Below, one piece after another: positions 16,192 through 23,948 of a stretch of DNA of 46,223 nt. The DNA lies in contig CACGYL010000007.1 of NCBI GenBank assembly GCA_902577285.1, positions 1 to 46,223 of the forward strand, given 5' to 3'. Within the stretch, counting starts at the first letter, position 1. Each line of letters opens with the position of its first letter. The notes beneath the pieces are model-generated. The model was not told the origin of the DNA. It did no database searches and saw only the letters and a program-made list of their open reading frames with translations. The DNA comes from an uncultured Pelagibacteraceae bacterium. GTDB taxonomy: Bacteria > Pseudomonadota > Alphaproteobacteria > Pelagibacterales > Pelagibacteraceae. The translations under genes and the position numbers were made by a program.

Positions 16192-17019
16192 ATGAATGTA
16201 ATAAAAAAAATATTTTTAACTTTTCTATTATCCTTATTTTTAATTAGCTCTGCTAATGCTGATAAAATTAGGATTGGAACTGAGGGTGCTTATCCTCCCT
16301 GGAATTCAAAAGATGCTTCAGGGAAATTAATCGGTTTTGAGGTAGAACTAGCTTGGCAATTATGTAGATACATTGGTCAACAATGTGAAATAGTTGAACA
16401 AGACTGGGATGGTATGATCCCAGCTTTAACTTCAAAAAAATTTGATGCAATAATGGCTGGAATGTCAATCACTGAGGAAAGAATGAAAACAATAAATTTT
16501 TCTCAAGGATACGCTGATGAAGTTGCATCTTTGGCAGTTATGAAGGGTTCAGATCTAGAGGGAATAGATACTCCTGATGCTGTAAACTTAAACCTTGGCG
16601 GATCAGCTGTAAATAAAGCAATGAAAACATTAACATCTGCTTTATCGGGAAAAACAGTTTGTACTCAAATTGGTACAATCCACCAAAATTTTCTTGAGTC
16701 TGGAGATGTAGGAAAAATAAACTTAAAAACTTACAAGACACAGGATGAGGTTAATCTTGATTTATCTAATGGCAGATGTGATGTAGCATTAGCTGCTGCG
16801 GTAGCATTTACTGACTACGCTGAAAAATCTGGAGAAGCTGTTGTACTTGTGGGACCAACTTTTTCAGGTGGTGCATTTGGTAATGGTGTAGGGGTAGGTA
16901 TTAGAAAAGATGATACCAAACTTTTAAAAGCTTTTAATAAAGCCATTGATAAAGCAAGAAAAGACGGTCATATAAGTAGAATAGCCATTAAATGGTTCGG
17001 TTTTGACGCTTCTATGTAA
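16192..17019 (+). CDS. ABC transporter substrate-binding protein, polar amino acid/opine family
   Basis: 275 residues with a signal peptide cut near 'SSANA|DK' (about residue 23). 'IRIGTEGAYPPWN', 'GFEVELAWQLC' and 'WDGMIPALTSKKFDAIMAGMSITEERMKTINFS' are hallmarks of the family 3 (HisJ/ArgT/OccT-like) periplasmic receptors, which bind basic amino acids or opines. 'FGNGVGVGIRKDD' near the end also fits. An excellent ribosome site (GGAGG at 16183) precedes the ATG. A perfect hairpin separates it from the first permease gene. Confidence 0.92.
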   Translation: MNVIKKIFLTFLLSLFLISSANADKIRIGTEGAYPPWNSKDASGKLIGFEVELAWQLCRYIGQQCEIVEQDWDGMIPALTSKKFDAIMAGMSITEERMKTINFSQGYADEVASLAVMKGSDLEGIDTPDAVNLNLGGSAVNKAMKTLTSALSGKTVCTQIGTIHQNFLESGDVGKINLKTYKTQDEVNLDLSNGRCDVALAAAVAFTDYAEKSGEAVVLVGPTFSGGAFGNGVGVGIRKDDTKLLKAFNKAIDKARKDGHISRIAIKWFGFDASM

Positions 17020-17032
17020 TTAATTTTAGATA

Positions 17033-17057
17033 TGGCGACTATATTATATAGTCGCCA
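17033..17057 (+). promoter_or_regulatory. Perfect intercistronic hairpin between binding-protein and permease genes
   Basis: An 11-bp perfect inverted repeat (TGGCGACTATA at 17033-17043 with its complement at 17047-17057) closes a 3-base loop. No T-run follows, so it is probably not a strong terminator. It ends six bases before the permease ATG and sits where a ribosome site should be; no Shine-Dalgarno sequence is visible. A 3'-end stabiliser of the upstream message, or a translational brake on the permease, is inferred. Confidence 0.75.
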
Positions 17058-17063
17058 ATCTAT

Positions 17064-17756
17064 ATGGAACTTCTTTCATTTGGAGATACTGGTTGGGGAG
17101 ACGAGCTATTTTTCGCAACCTTAATGACTATTGCTGTATCTATTGCTGCAATGGTAATCGGATTTGTATTTGCTTTAATATTTACACCTTTAAAATTATC
17201 TAAAAACAAAACATTAAATATTATTGGAAATTGTTACACTACGATTATTAGAGGTGTTCCAGAACTATTAGTAATATATTTATTATTTTTCGGCGGTACT
17301 GGAGCTGCAATGTATGTTGCGTCAATTTTTGGATATGATGGATATATTGAGATAAACGCTTTTATAACCGGTGCTCTTGCTATAGGCATTATATCTGGAG
17401 CATACTCTACGGAGGTTTTTAGAGGAGCAATTTTATCAATTGATAAAGGTCAATTCGAAGCATCTAAAGTTTTGGGATTAAAGAAAAATATTCAATTTTA
17501 TAAAGTTATTTTACCCCAAATGTTGAGATTATCTATTCCGAATCTAAGTAACGTATGGCAAATAACACTCAAAGATACATCATTAATATCTGTAACTGGA
17601 TTAGTAGAAATAATGAGACAGTCTTACATTGCTGCAGGCTCAACAAGAGACCCGCTATTTTTTTATTCTGTAGCAGCAGTTCTGTATTTAATTCTTACAT
17701 TCTTAAGTATGAAAATAATTAACAAATTAGAAGTTAGATACAAAAAAGGTTTTTAA
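17064..17756 (+). CDS. ABC transporter permease, HisQ-like
   Basis: 230 residues with about five hydrophobic helices. The cytoplasmic EAA loop that contacts the ATPase reads 'GQFEASKVLGLKKNIQFYKVILPQ', and 'IIRGVPELLVIYLLFF' is the family-typical segment after the first helix. It forms half of the inner-membrane channel of a polar amino-acid importer. It overlaps the second permease gene by one base (TAATG). Confidence 0.92.
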   Translation: MELLSFGDTGWGDELFFATLMTIAVSIAAMVIGFVFALIFTPLKLSKNKTLNIIGNCYTTIIRGVPELLVIYLLFFGGTGAAMYVASIFGYDGYIEINAFITGALAIGIISGAYSTEVFRGAILSIDKGQFEASKVLGLKKNIQFYKVILPQMLRLSIPNLSNVWQITLKDTSLISVTGLVEIMRQSYIAAGSTRDPLFFYSVAAVLYLILTFLSMKIINKLEVRYKKGF

Positions 17757-18433
17757 TGGATATAAATTTAATGATCAGTATTTTTCCTAGCCTGTTAAAT
17801 GGGACAGTAATAACTTTAAAACTTCTTGTATCTTCAATGTTTTTTGGATTGTTAATAGGTTTGCTTTTTGCAATTTTAAGGATAAATAAAAATCCAATAA
17901 TAAATAAATTTGCATATGGATACTCTTATTTCTTTAGAGGGACTCCATTATTAGTTCAGTTATATTTAATATATTATGGGTTAGCAAACATTGAGTTTCT
18001 AAGGAATTCAATCTTGTGGGTAATTATCAGAGAGCCTTATTGGTGTGCAATTATTGCATTTTCATTAAATACTGGAGCATACACATCTGAAATTTTAAGA
18101 TCAGCCTTCCAAACAATAAAAGAGGGCTACATAGAAGCTGCAAAAAGTCTTGGTGTTACAAAACAAATTACCTTTTTTAAAATACAAATTCCAATTGCAA
18201 TCAAACAGTCATTACCAGCTTATGGAAATGAAATAATTTTAATGCTTAAGGGGACTTCTCTCGCAAGCGTTATAACAATTATGGATTTAATGGGTGAGGC
18301 AAGGAAAGTAAATGTTTTAACTTTTAAACCTTTTGAAGCTTTTATTACTGCAGGAATAATATATTTATTTCTAACCTTTATTATACATAATATTGTAAAG
18401 TACTTAGAAAAAATATATGGATTTCAAACATGA
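17756..18433 (+). CDS. ABC transporter permease, HisM-like
   Basis: 225 residues with five hydrophobic helices. 'FFRGTPLLVQLYLIYYGL' and the EAA loop 'GYIEAAKSLGVTKQITFFKIQIP' identify it as the partner of the preceding permease. It overlaps the following nitrilase-family gene by four bases (ATGA). No ATP-binding subunit follows or precedes; the system must use an ATPase encoded elsewhere in the genome. Confidence 0.92.
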   Translation: MDINLMISIFPSLLNGTVITLKLLVSSMFFGLLIGLLFAILRINKNPIINKFAYGYSYFFRGTPLLVQLYLIYYGLANIEFLRNSILWVIIREPYWCAIIAFSLNTGAYTSEILRSAFQTIKEGYIEAAKSLGVTKQITFFKIQIPIAIKQSLPAYGNEIILMLKGTSLASVITIMDLMGEARKVNVLTFKPFEAFITAGIIYLFLTFIIHNIVKYLEKIYGFQT

Positions 18434-19215
18434 AAGTAGCTTGTATTCAGTTATCTAGCGGTGAAAATTATAATAAAAATTTTAAGGATATTATAAAATA
18501 TATAAATCAAGCAATAAAGAATAAATCAGACCTAATAATTACACCAGAAACCTCTTCATTAATGTCGGCTGATAAAAATAATTTATTTAAATATTCATAT
18601 GAAATGAAAAATGATCCAATAATAAAGAAAGTAAAACTTATAGCTAAATCAAAGAAGAAGTGGATACTTCTTGGCTCAATGTGTATTAAAGAAAAAAGCA
18701 AATTAAGAAATAGATCTATTCTTATTGGACCAAATGGTAAAATAAAAACTTTTTACGATAAAATAAATATGTTTGATGTTAAAGTTTCAAAAAAAGAACA
18801 ACACAAAGAAAGTAAAGTATTTAAGGCAGGTAAAAAATTAGTATCAGCTACATTACCATGGGGAAAAATAGGCCTTTCAATTTGTTATGATTTAAGATTT
18901 CCTGAACTTTACAGAAACTTATCAAAAAGAAATTTAAGTTTTATAACGGTTCCGTCGGCATTTACCAAAACAACAGGTCAAAGACATTGGTTAGCTTTGT
19001 TAAAAGCAAGAGCTATTGAAAACTTTTGTTATATATTCGCTCCTAATCAAACTGGAAAAAATACGATTAAAAGAGAAACTTTTGGACACACGGTCATCAT
19101 CTCACCAGATGGTAAAATAATGGCTCTCAAGAAAATTGGAAAAGGAATTATATATTCAAATATAAACCCTAAAATAGCTATGGATTTAAGAAAAGTAATT
19201 CCTAGTATGCTTTAA
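18430..19215 (+). CDS. Nitrilase-superfamily amidase (Nit1/deaminated glutathione amidase-like)
   Basis: 261 residues with the complete Glu-Lys-Cys triad: Glu40 ('ITPET'), Lys111 ('YDKINMFDV') and Cys152 ('SICYDLRFPELYR'). 'VPSAFTKTTGQRHW' and 'LKARAIENFCYIFAPNQTG' place it in the branch with Nit1/YafV-type amidases, which hydrolyse deaminated glutathione or alpha-ketoglutaramate-like amides. It is cytosolic. Its ATGA overlap with the ABC permease gene means the two are co-translated, so it may act on the imported compound, or may be a housekeeping repair enzyme carried in the same operon. It overlaps the convergent DUF6165 gene by four bases. Confidence 0.88.
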   Translation: MKVACIQLSSGENYNKNFKDIIKYINQAIKNKSDLIITPETSSLMSADKNNLFKYSYEMKNDPIIKKVKLIAKSKKKWILLGSMCIKEKSKLRNRSILIGPNGKIKTFYDKINMFDVKVSKKEQHKESKVFKAGKKLVSATLPWGKIGLSICYDLRFPELYRNLSKRNLSFITVPSAFTKTTGQRHWLALLKARAIENFCYIFAPNQTGKNTIKRETFGHTVIISPDGKIMALKKIGKGIIYSNINPKIAMDLRKVIPSML

Positions 19216-19601
19216 TAACTTGTGTATTGCTTAATTTCTTTTATTTTTGAACCAGTTTGATTGTTTATCGCTAATTTTATTTTTGCTCTATCATCATTTA
19301 GAAAATGAACATCTCTAGATAATTTTATAAAATTTTCACCAAAATCACTATTTTTTTCACATATTCTTTTATTATCTTCTATATCCCAAAGTTTTGTATT
19401 AATCGCCTTTAATTCTTCATAAAGTTTTTTTAATGGGTCACTTAAAGTTATGTTTTCATCTAATTGTTTTTTTAGTATCAAATATTCATCATTAATAAAT
19501 TTTAATTTGTCAGTATCTTTAATTTTCTTTTTTTTGATTTCTAAAATTGAAATTTTATCTAGAAGTTCACCAACGGATACCTCAATTAAAATTTTATTCA
19601 T
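19212..19601 (-). CDS. DUF6165-like protein
   Basis: 129 residues, mostly charged and helical, starting 'MNKILIEVSVGELLDKISILEIK' and ending in a Lys-rich tail. The pattern of an initial short beta segment then long coiled helices ('KLKFINDEYLILKKQLDE', 'KLYEELKAINTKLWDIEDNKR') agrees with what I recall of DUF6165, a family found next to glycosyltransferases. No enzymatic motif is visible. It diverges from the family 9 glycosyltransferase gene across only 32 bases, supporting a role linked to surface-glycan or LPS synthesis. Confidence 0.65.
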   Translation of the reverse strand: MNKILIEVSVGELLDKISILEIKKKKIKDTDKLKFINDEYLILKKQLDENITLSDPLKKLYEELKAINTKLWDIEDNKRICEKNSDFGENFIKLSRDVHFLNDDRAKIKLAINNQTGSKIKEIKQYTSY

Positions 19602-19633
19602 AAATAAAGATAGTGTGTTAAGTTGTTTAAAAT

Positions 19634-20575
19634 ATGTCTAATATTCTTATAATTAAACATGGTTCTTTAGGTGATATAGCCCAGGCAAGTGGTGCAATTC
19701 AAGATATTTCTGATTTTCATAAAGATGATAAAATTTATTTATTAACATCCAAGCCTTATATTGATCTTTTTAAGCAAAACCCCCATCTCGCGGGAACAAT
19801 TTTAGATAAGAGGTTATCAAGATTTAATTTGATTTATTTATTTAATCTTATGCGTAAATTAAAAAAATACAAATTTATAAAAGTTTTTGATTTACAAAAT
19901 TCTTCTCGTTCAAGTTTTTATAAAAAAATATTATTTCCTAATGCTGGCAATCTTATTTGGTCGTCTTCTGAAACTACATTGCCAAAAGATAAATCTAAAG
20001 ATGAATTTGATAAAAACCCTGTTTTAGACAGATTTAAACATCAACTAGAAACCTCAGGTATTAAAATTAAAAAAACTATGTTTCCTGATTTTGATTGGGC
20101 TTGCTCCAATATAGAAAATATAAAAAAAAAATTTGATTTAAATAAATACATAGTTTTATTTCCTTTCTGTTCACCACATTTGATAATTAAAAAATGGCCT
20201 TATTACAATGAACTCATAGAATTAATAAAAAAAAAATTTGACGATGAATATAAAATTGTCGTTGCTCCAGGCCCTAAAGAGATTGATATGACAAAAGAGA
20301 TTAATGCAATTTCAATTTTAAACGAAAATAAATCATTAAGCATACAGGAACTTGCATCTTTAATAAAAAACAGTACTTTTGTTATATCAAATGATACAGG
20401 ACCAGCACATATGACCTCACATCTTGGTGTTAAAGGAGTGGCATTATTCGGATCACATACTACAGCATACAAAGTAAGTATAGAAAGAGAAAATTTTAAA
20501 GCAATCCAAGTAACAGATCTTAATAAACTTTCACCGGAAAAAGTTTTTGAATATATTTTACAATCTTTAAATTAA
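19634..20575 (+). CDS. Glycosyltransferase family 9 (heptosyltransferase-like)
   Basis: 313 residues with the GT-B fold of ADP-heptose:LPS heptosyltransferases. The N-terminal 'ILIIKHGSLGDIAQASGAI' is the acceptor-side signature. 'FPFCSPHLIIKKWPYYNELIEL' and 'ISNDTGPAHMTSHLG' are the nucleotide-sugar side motifs. It would transfer a heptose or related sugar in the lipopolysaccharide core at the inner membrane. Its stop overlaps the start of the TauE/SafE gene (TAATG). Confidence 0.88.
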   Translation: MSNILIIKHGSLGDIAQASGAIQDISDFHKDDKIYLLTSKPYIDLFKQNPHLAGTILDKRLSRFNLIYLFNLMRKLKKYKFIKVFDLQNSSRSSFYKKILFPNAGNLIWSSSETTLPKDKSKDEFDKNPVLDRFKHQLETSGIKIKKTMFPDFDWACSNIENIKKKFDLNKYIVLFPFCSPHLIIKKWPYYNELIELIKKKFDDEYKIVVAPGPKEIDMTKEINAISILNENKSLSIQELASLIKNSTFVISNDTGPAHMTSHLGVKGVALFGSHTTAYKVSIERENFKAIQVTDLNKLSPEKVFEYILQSLN

Positions 20576-21318
20576 TGGAAATAAACTTCCTTTTTTTTAT
20601 AAGTGTCGTTCCAGCCATAATACTTTATGGAATTGCAAAGTCTGGTTTAGGTGGTTCTATATCATTAATATCTGTTCCTTTGATGACTGTTGTTATGCCA
20701 TTACAACAAGCACTTGCAATCATTCTACCTATTCTAATATTTTCAGATATTATAGCTGTATATAGATTTAGAAGAGAATTTGATTTTAGTATTCTTAAAG
20801 TAATAGTGCCATTTGCAGCACTAGGTATTCTAATAGGTTCATTTACGTTTAATAATTTTTCAGAAGATTTGCTCAAACTAATAGTAGGGGTAATGGGTTT
20901 TTTATTTGCTGGACATTATTTTTTGTTTAAAAAAGAAAAAACAATTCCAGCAAAGCAAAATTTTTTAAAGGGTGCTATATGTTCGTCAATTGCTGGATTT
21001 TCAAGTTTTTGTGTACATGCAGGTGGAACTCCTACGAGTCTTTATTTATTACCATTAAGATTAAAAAAAGAAGTTTACGTTGGAACTAGAATAATTTTTT
21101 TTAGCTGTGTTAATCTAATAAAACTTCCACTATACATTTATTTATCAATGATGAATTTTGATACATTGTATCAATCTATCTCCCTTTTCCCTTTGGCTAT
21201 AATTGGAATATTTATTGGGTATAAATTATTAAAAATTATAGAAGAAAATTTATTTTATAATATTCTTTATGCATTAATACTTTTAAGCAGCACAAAACTC
21301 ATCATAGATTTTATTTAA
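20575..21318 (+). CDS. TauE/SafE family membrane permease
   Basis: 247 residues with about seven or eight hydrophobic helices. 'GIAKSGLGGSISLISVPLMTVVMP' near the start is the hallmark of the family, and a second glycine-rich repeat lies around residue 140 ('SIAGFSSFCVHAGGTPTSLYLLPL'). Members export or import sulfite, sulfoacetate or other small organosulfur anions. The substrate here is unknown. It is translationally coupled to the glycosyltransferase, which may be a compact-genome effect rather than a functional link. Confidence 0.87.
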   Translation: MEINFLFFISVVPAIILYGIAKSGLGGSISLISVPLMTVVMPLQQALAIILPILIFSDIIAVYRFRREFDFSILKVIVPFAALGILIGSFTFNNFSEDLLKLIVGVMGFLFAGHYFLFKKEKTIPAKQNFLKGAICSSIAGFSSFCVHAGGTPTSLYLLPLRLKKEVYVGTRIIFFSCVNLIKLPLYIYLSMMNFDTLYQSISLFPLAIIGIFIGYKLLKIIEENLFYNILYALILLSSTKLIIDFI

Positions 21319-21322
21319 AAAT

Positions 21323-22393
21323 TTAAACTTCATCAGTAAATTTTTTAAGTATAATAGGAAGAAAGGCTACAATAATTAATATTCTCAAAAAGTGATGATA
21401 GCTAACAAAAATTGGATCAATATTATAAGCTACACTTATAACAACCATTTCATGTATGCCTCCTGGAGCGAAACTTAGAAATGTAGGAATGAAATCAAAG
21501 CCAAGAAATTGTAAAAAATAAGCCGTTATCATTGCAACAATTACAAGAATAGAACTCACCATAACCCCATGAAATATATAAAAAAATAATTCTTTTAGTT
21601 TCAGACCATTTAGTCTACTTCCAAGTGCAGTTCCTAAAAAAATAAAAGCAATATTTATTATAAAATCAGGAAATCTAGCATTCACAATTTCAAACGTATA
21701 AAATAATCCTGATAAAGCCATTGCTCCAACAAGAATTGGAGATGGAATTTTTAGTTTTTTTAAAATTATTGAAAATAAATAACAAATTAAAATTAAAAAT
21801 ATAATTTCAAAACAATAACTAAGATCATAGATATTATCGTAATTATATCCTTCGATCTCGGAAAAACCCAAATTACTAATAAATAGAATTGGTACAAAAC
21901 TAACAATAAAAATTACTCTTGTTGCTTGTGGTATTAATACTTGCTTATGATTATCTTTTTTACCATATTCTAAAAGTGCTGCTGCAATTGGAACAAATCC
22001 ACCTGGTAGAGCTGCTAAAGTAGCAATAAATTTATCAAATTTACAAACTTTAATAAAATATAAACCAGCCAATATTGTACTTACAATTGTACATACCAAC
22101 ATTGCTACAGATGAGAATACCCACAAATGTATTTTGTATAATAAAGATATATTTAGTGTCGCGCCAAGAATTATTCCAACCAATAAAAAAATAGGATTTA
22201 ATAATTTTGTGGGAAACTTTATGTCAAATTTTGTAAAAGCCACACAAAGATTCAAGCCAAGAGAACCTAATAACCATGGCAAAGGGAGCCCAATTATAGT
22301 TCCAATATAACCTCCTACAATACCAATAGCGAGAGCTTTATAGCTGGCTCTCAAATCTCTAAAAAAATTTTGAAATGATAAAGTATTTAACAT
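21323..22393 (-). CDS. AbrB-family membrane protein
   Basis: 356 residues and about ten hydrophobic helices in two similar halves (AbrB duplication, COG3180-like). Repeated segments 'GIVGGYIGTIIGLPLPWLLGSLGLNL' and 'KIPSPILVGAMALSGLFY', and the glycine/proline motifs 'LAALPGGFVPIAAALLEYG' and 'FAPGGIHEMVVISVAYN', occur once in each half. Members are often mis-named ammonia monooxygenase or regulator; a transport or membrane-associated role is inferred. It diverges from tctC, and such proteins are often near Tct or other anion transporters. Confidence 0.85.
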   Translation of the reverse strand: MLNTLSFQNFFRDLRASYKALAIGIVGGYIGTIIGLPLPWLLGSLGLNLCVAFTKFDIKFPTKLLNPIFLLVGIILGATLNISLLYKIHLWVFSSVAMLVCTIVSTILAGLYFIKVCKFDKFIATLAALPGGFVPIAAALLEYGKKDNHKQVLIPQATRVIFIVSFVPILFISNLGFSEIEGYNYDNIYDLSYCFEIIFLILICYLFSIILKKLKIPSPILVGAMALSGLFYTFEIVNARFPDFIINIAFIFLGTALGSRLNGLKLKELFFYIFHGVMVSSILVIVAMITAYFLQFLGFDFIPTFLSFAPGGIHEMVVISVAYNIDPIFVSYHHFLRILIIVAFLPIILKKFTDEV

Positions 22394-22407
22394 TTATGTA
22401 ATCATTA

Positions 22408-22436
22408 TTGACACTAAATATAAATCTATGTTTAAT
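22408..22436 (+). promoter_or_regulatory. Strong sigma70 promoter of tctC
   Basis: TTGACA (22408-22413, perfect -35) and TTTAAT (22431-22436, 5/6 match to -10) are separated by exactly 17 bases. Transcription would begin near 22443, leaving a short leader with the ribosome site GAGGAAA before the ATG at 22471. The same -10 and spacing precede the other TRAP binding-protein gene at 33728. This also shows that the in-frame TTG at 22408 is not the gene start. Confidence 0.75.
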
Positions 22437-22470
22437 ATCAGGTATTATAATTATAATAAGAGAGGAAATA

Positions 22471-23451
22471 ATGAAACTAATTAAATCTTTAATTACAGTT
22501 TTATTCTCAACTTTACTTTTAATTTCAGCAACAACTTCAAGCTCAGTAGCAATGGATAAATTGCACTTTGTAATCGGTGGTGGTGCTGGAGGTGGTTGGG
22601 ATGGAACTGCTAGAGGAACAGGAGAAGCTTTAACAAAAGCTGGAATGTTAAAAAGTGCATCATTTGAAAATATGTCAGGTGGTGGAGGTGGAAAAGCTTT
22701 AGCTTACATGATCAATACAAAACCTGCTAATACAATTCTAGTTCAATCAACACCATTGGTCTTAAGATCAATCACACGACACAAAGGTTATGTAAAAGGC
22801 AATGGTACTTTATCTTACAAAGATGTTGTGCCAATTGCTGGAGTTATTGGTGATTATGGAGCTATTGCAGTAGCAAAAAGTTCACCTTTTAAAAACTTTA
22901 AAGATGTAGTTGATGCTTACAATAAAGATCCAAATTCAGTTAAGATGGCTGGTGGTTCTGTCAGAGGAAGCATGGACCATTTAATTGGCGCTTTAGCTTT
23001 TCAAGCAGCAGGAGCTGACCCGAATGCAGTTGCATATATACCATATGATGCTGGAGGAAAAGCATTAGCTGGACTTTTATCTGGGGAGACTCAAATTATA
23101 TCAACAGGCTTAGGTGAATTGATGGGTGCAAGAGACCAAGTAAGAATTATTGGTATTACTGCTCCTTCAAGAGTATCTGATGCTCCAGATGCACCGACAT
23201 TAAAAGAACAAGGATATGATGTACAATTCGTTAACTGGAGAGGTTTTTTTGGACCTCCAGGAATGAGCAATTCTGATAAATCAAAAATTGCTAAAATGTT
23301 AGGCGACGTACAAAAAACTCCTGAATGGGAAACTGTAAGAGCAAGAAATGCATGGGTAAATATTTATAACCCAGAAGGAAAGTTTGTTTCTTTCTTAGAA
23401 AAACAAACTGAAGAAATGACAGCTCTTATGAAAAAACTAGGAGTAATTTAA
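22471..23451 (+). CDS. tctC: Tripartite tricarboxylate transporter substrate-binding protein (TctC/Bug family)
   Basis: 326 residues from ATG 22471, chosen because GAGGAAA lies just upstream, a signal peptide starts there (cut near 'SSSVA|MDK'), and the upstream in-frame region is a promoter. 'FVIGGGAGGGWDGTARGTGEAL' and 'MSGGGGGKALAYM' are the glycine-rich ligand loops of the Bug family, and 'SVRGSMDHLIGALAFQAAG' follows the family pattern. It is the periplasmic receptor for an organic acid. An intrinsic terminator follows the stop and overlaps the start of tctB. Confidence 0.92.
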   Translation: MKLIKSLITVLFSTLLLISATTSSSVAMDKLHFVIGGGAGGGWDGTARGTGEALTKAGMLKSASFENMSGGGGGKALAYMINTKPANTILVQSTPLVLRSITRHKGYVKGNGTLSYKDVVPIAGVIGDYGAIAVAKSSPFKNFKDVVDAYNKDPNSVKMAGGSVRGSMDHLIGALAFQAAGADPNAVAYIPYDAGGKALAGLLSGETQIISTGLGELMGARDQVRIIGITAPSRVSDAPDAPTLKEQGYDVQFVNWRGFFGPPGMSNSDKSKIAKMLGDVQKTPEWETVRARNAWVNIYNPEGKFVSFLEKQTEEMTALMKKLGVI

Positions 23452-23471
23452 TCTTTAAGATTATTTAAAAT

Positions 23472-23519
23472 AGAGCAGTGAATATAAATACAACAAAAAT
23501 TATATCACTGCTCTTTTTT
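23472..23519 (+). terminator. Intrinsic terminator/attenuator overlapping the tctB start codon
   Basis: A perfect 10-bp stem (AGAGCAGTGA at 23472-23481 with TCACTGCTCT at 23505-23514) closes a 23-base loop and is followed by six T residues (23514-23519). The tctB GTG start (23478) lies inside the 5' arm, and codons 10-14 of tctB form the 3' arm and T-run. It should both lower read-through from tctC and mask the tctB start. Confidence 0.8.
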
Positions 23520-23948
23520 ATTTTCTCAGCATTCTATCTATACACGGCTTATCAAATTCAGGTTTTTGCATTTGATGAAAATGCAGCATTTAATGCTAGA
23601 ACATTTCCAATTTATTTAGGCTATGCAGGATTATTTTTTTCTGGGTTAAAACTTGTTCTACCTGAGCCTAACACCATAAAAGTAGACCATAAAAATCTAG
23701 AGTATAAAAAAACAGTAATACTTATAGTAATTGCAATTATTTATGGAGCTACAATTTTAAAAGTTGGATACTTTTTAACAACTTCTTTATTTTTGTTTTC
23801 GTCTTATTATTTTTTAGGTGAGAGAAGATGGGTCTTGATGTTTTTATTATCATTTCCCTTCGTGGCAGCTTTTATGTACCTTCTTCATGGTATTCTTGAT
23901 ATTTATTTAAGAGATCCATTTTTACAATCAATTGGAGTTATGGGATGA
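23478..23948 (+). CDS. tctB: Tripartite tricarboxylate transporter small membrane subunit (TctB family)
   Basis: 156 residues with four hydrophobic helices, the usual TctB layout. The GTG at 23478 is the only plausible start because the first helix begins at residue 8 and no other start codon follows in time. 'FDENAAFNARTFPIYLGYAGLFFSGLKL' is typical of the loop between the first two helices. No good ribosome site precedes the start, which lies in a terminator stem. It overlaps tctA by four bases (ATGA). Confidence 0.87.
   Translation: MNINTTKIISLLFFIFSAFYLYTAYQIQVFAFDENAAFNARTFPIYLGYAGLFFSGLKLVLPEPNTIKVDHKNLEYKKTVILIVIAIIYGATILKVGYFLTTSLFLFSSYYFLGERRWVLMFLLSFPFVAAFMYLLHGILDIYLRDPFLQSIGVMG

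Noticed and set aside
22408-22470. In-frame TTG start giving tctC 21 extra residues
   Set aside because: TTGACA at this place is the -35 box of a well-spaced promoter, and GAGGAAA plus a signal peptide point to ATG 22471.
22540-22700. Glycine-rich repeat in tctC as a low-complexity or CRISPR-like repeat
   Set aside because: It encodes the ligand loops expected in the TctC/Bug family; there is no regular spacer structure, and no CRISPR array is seen anywhere.
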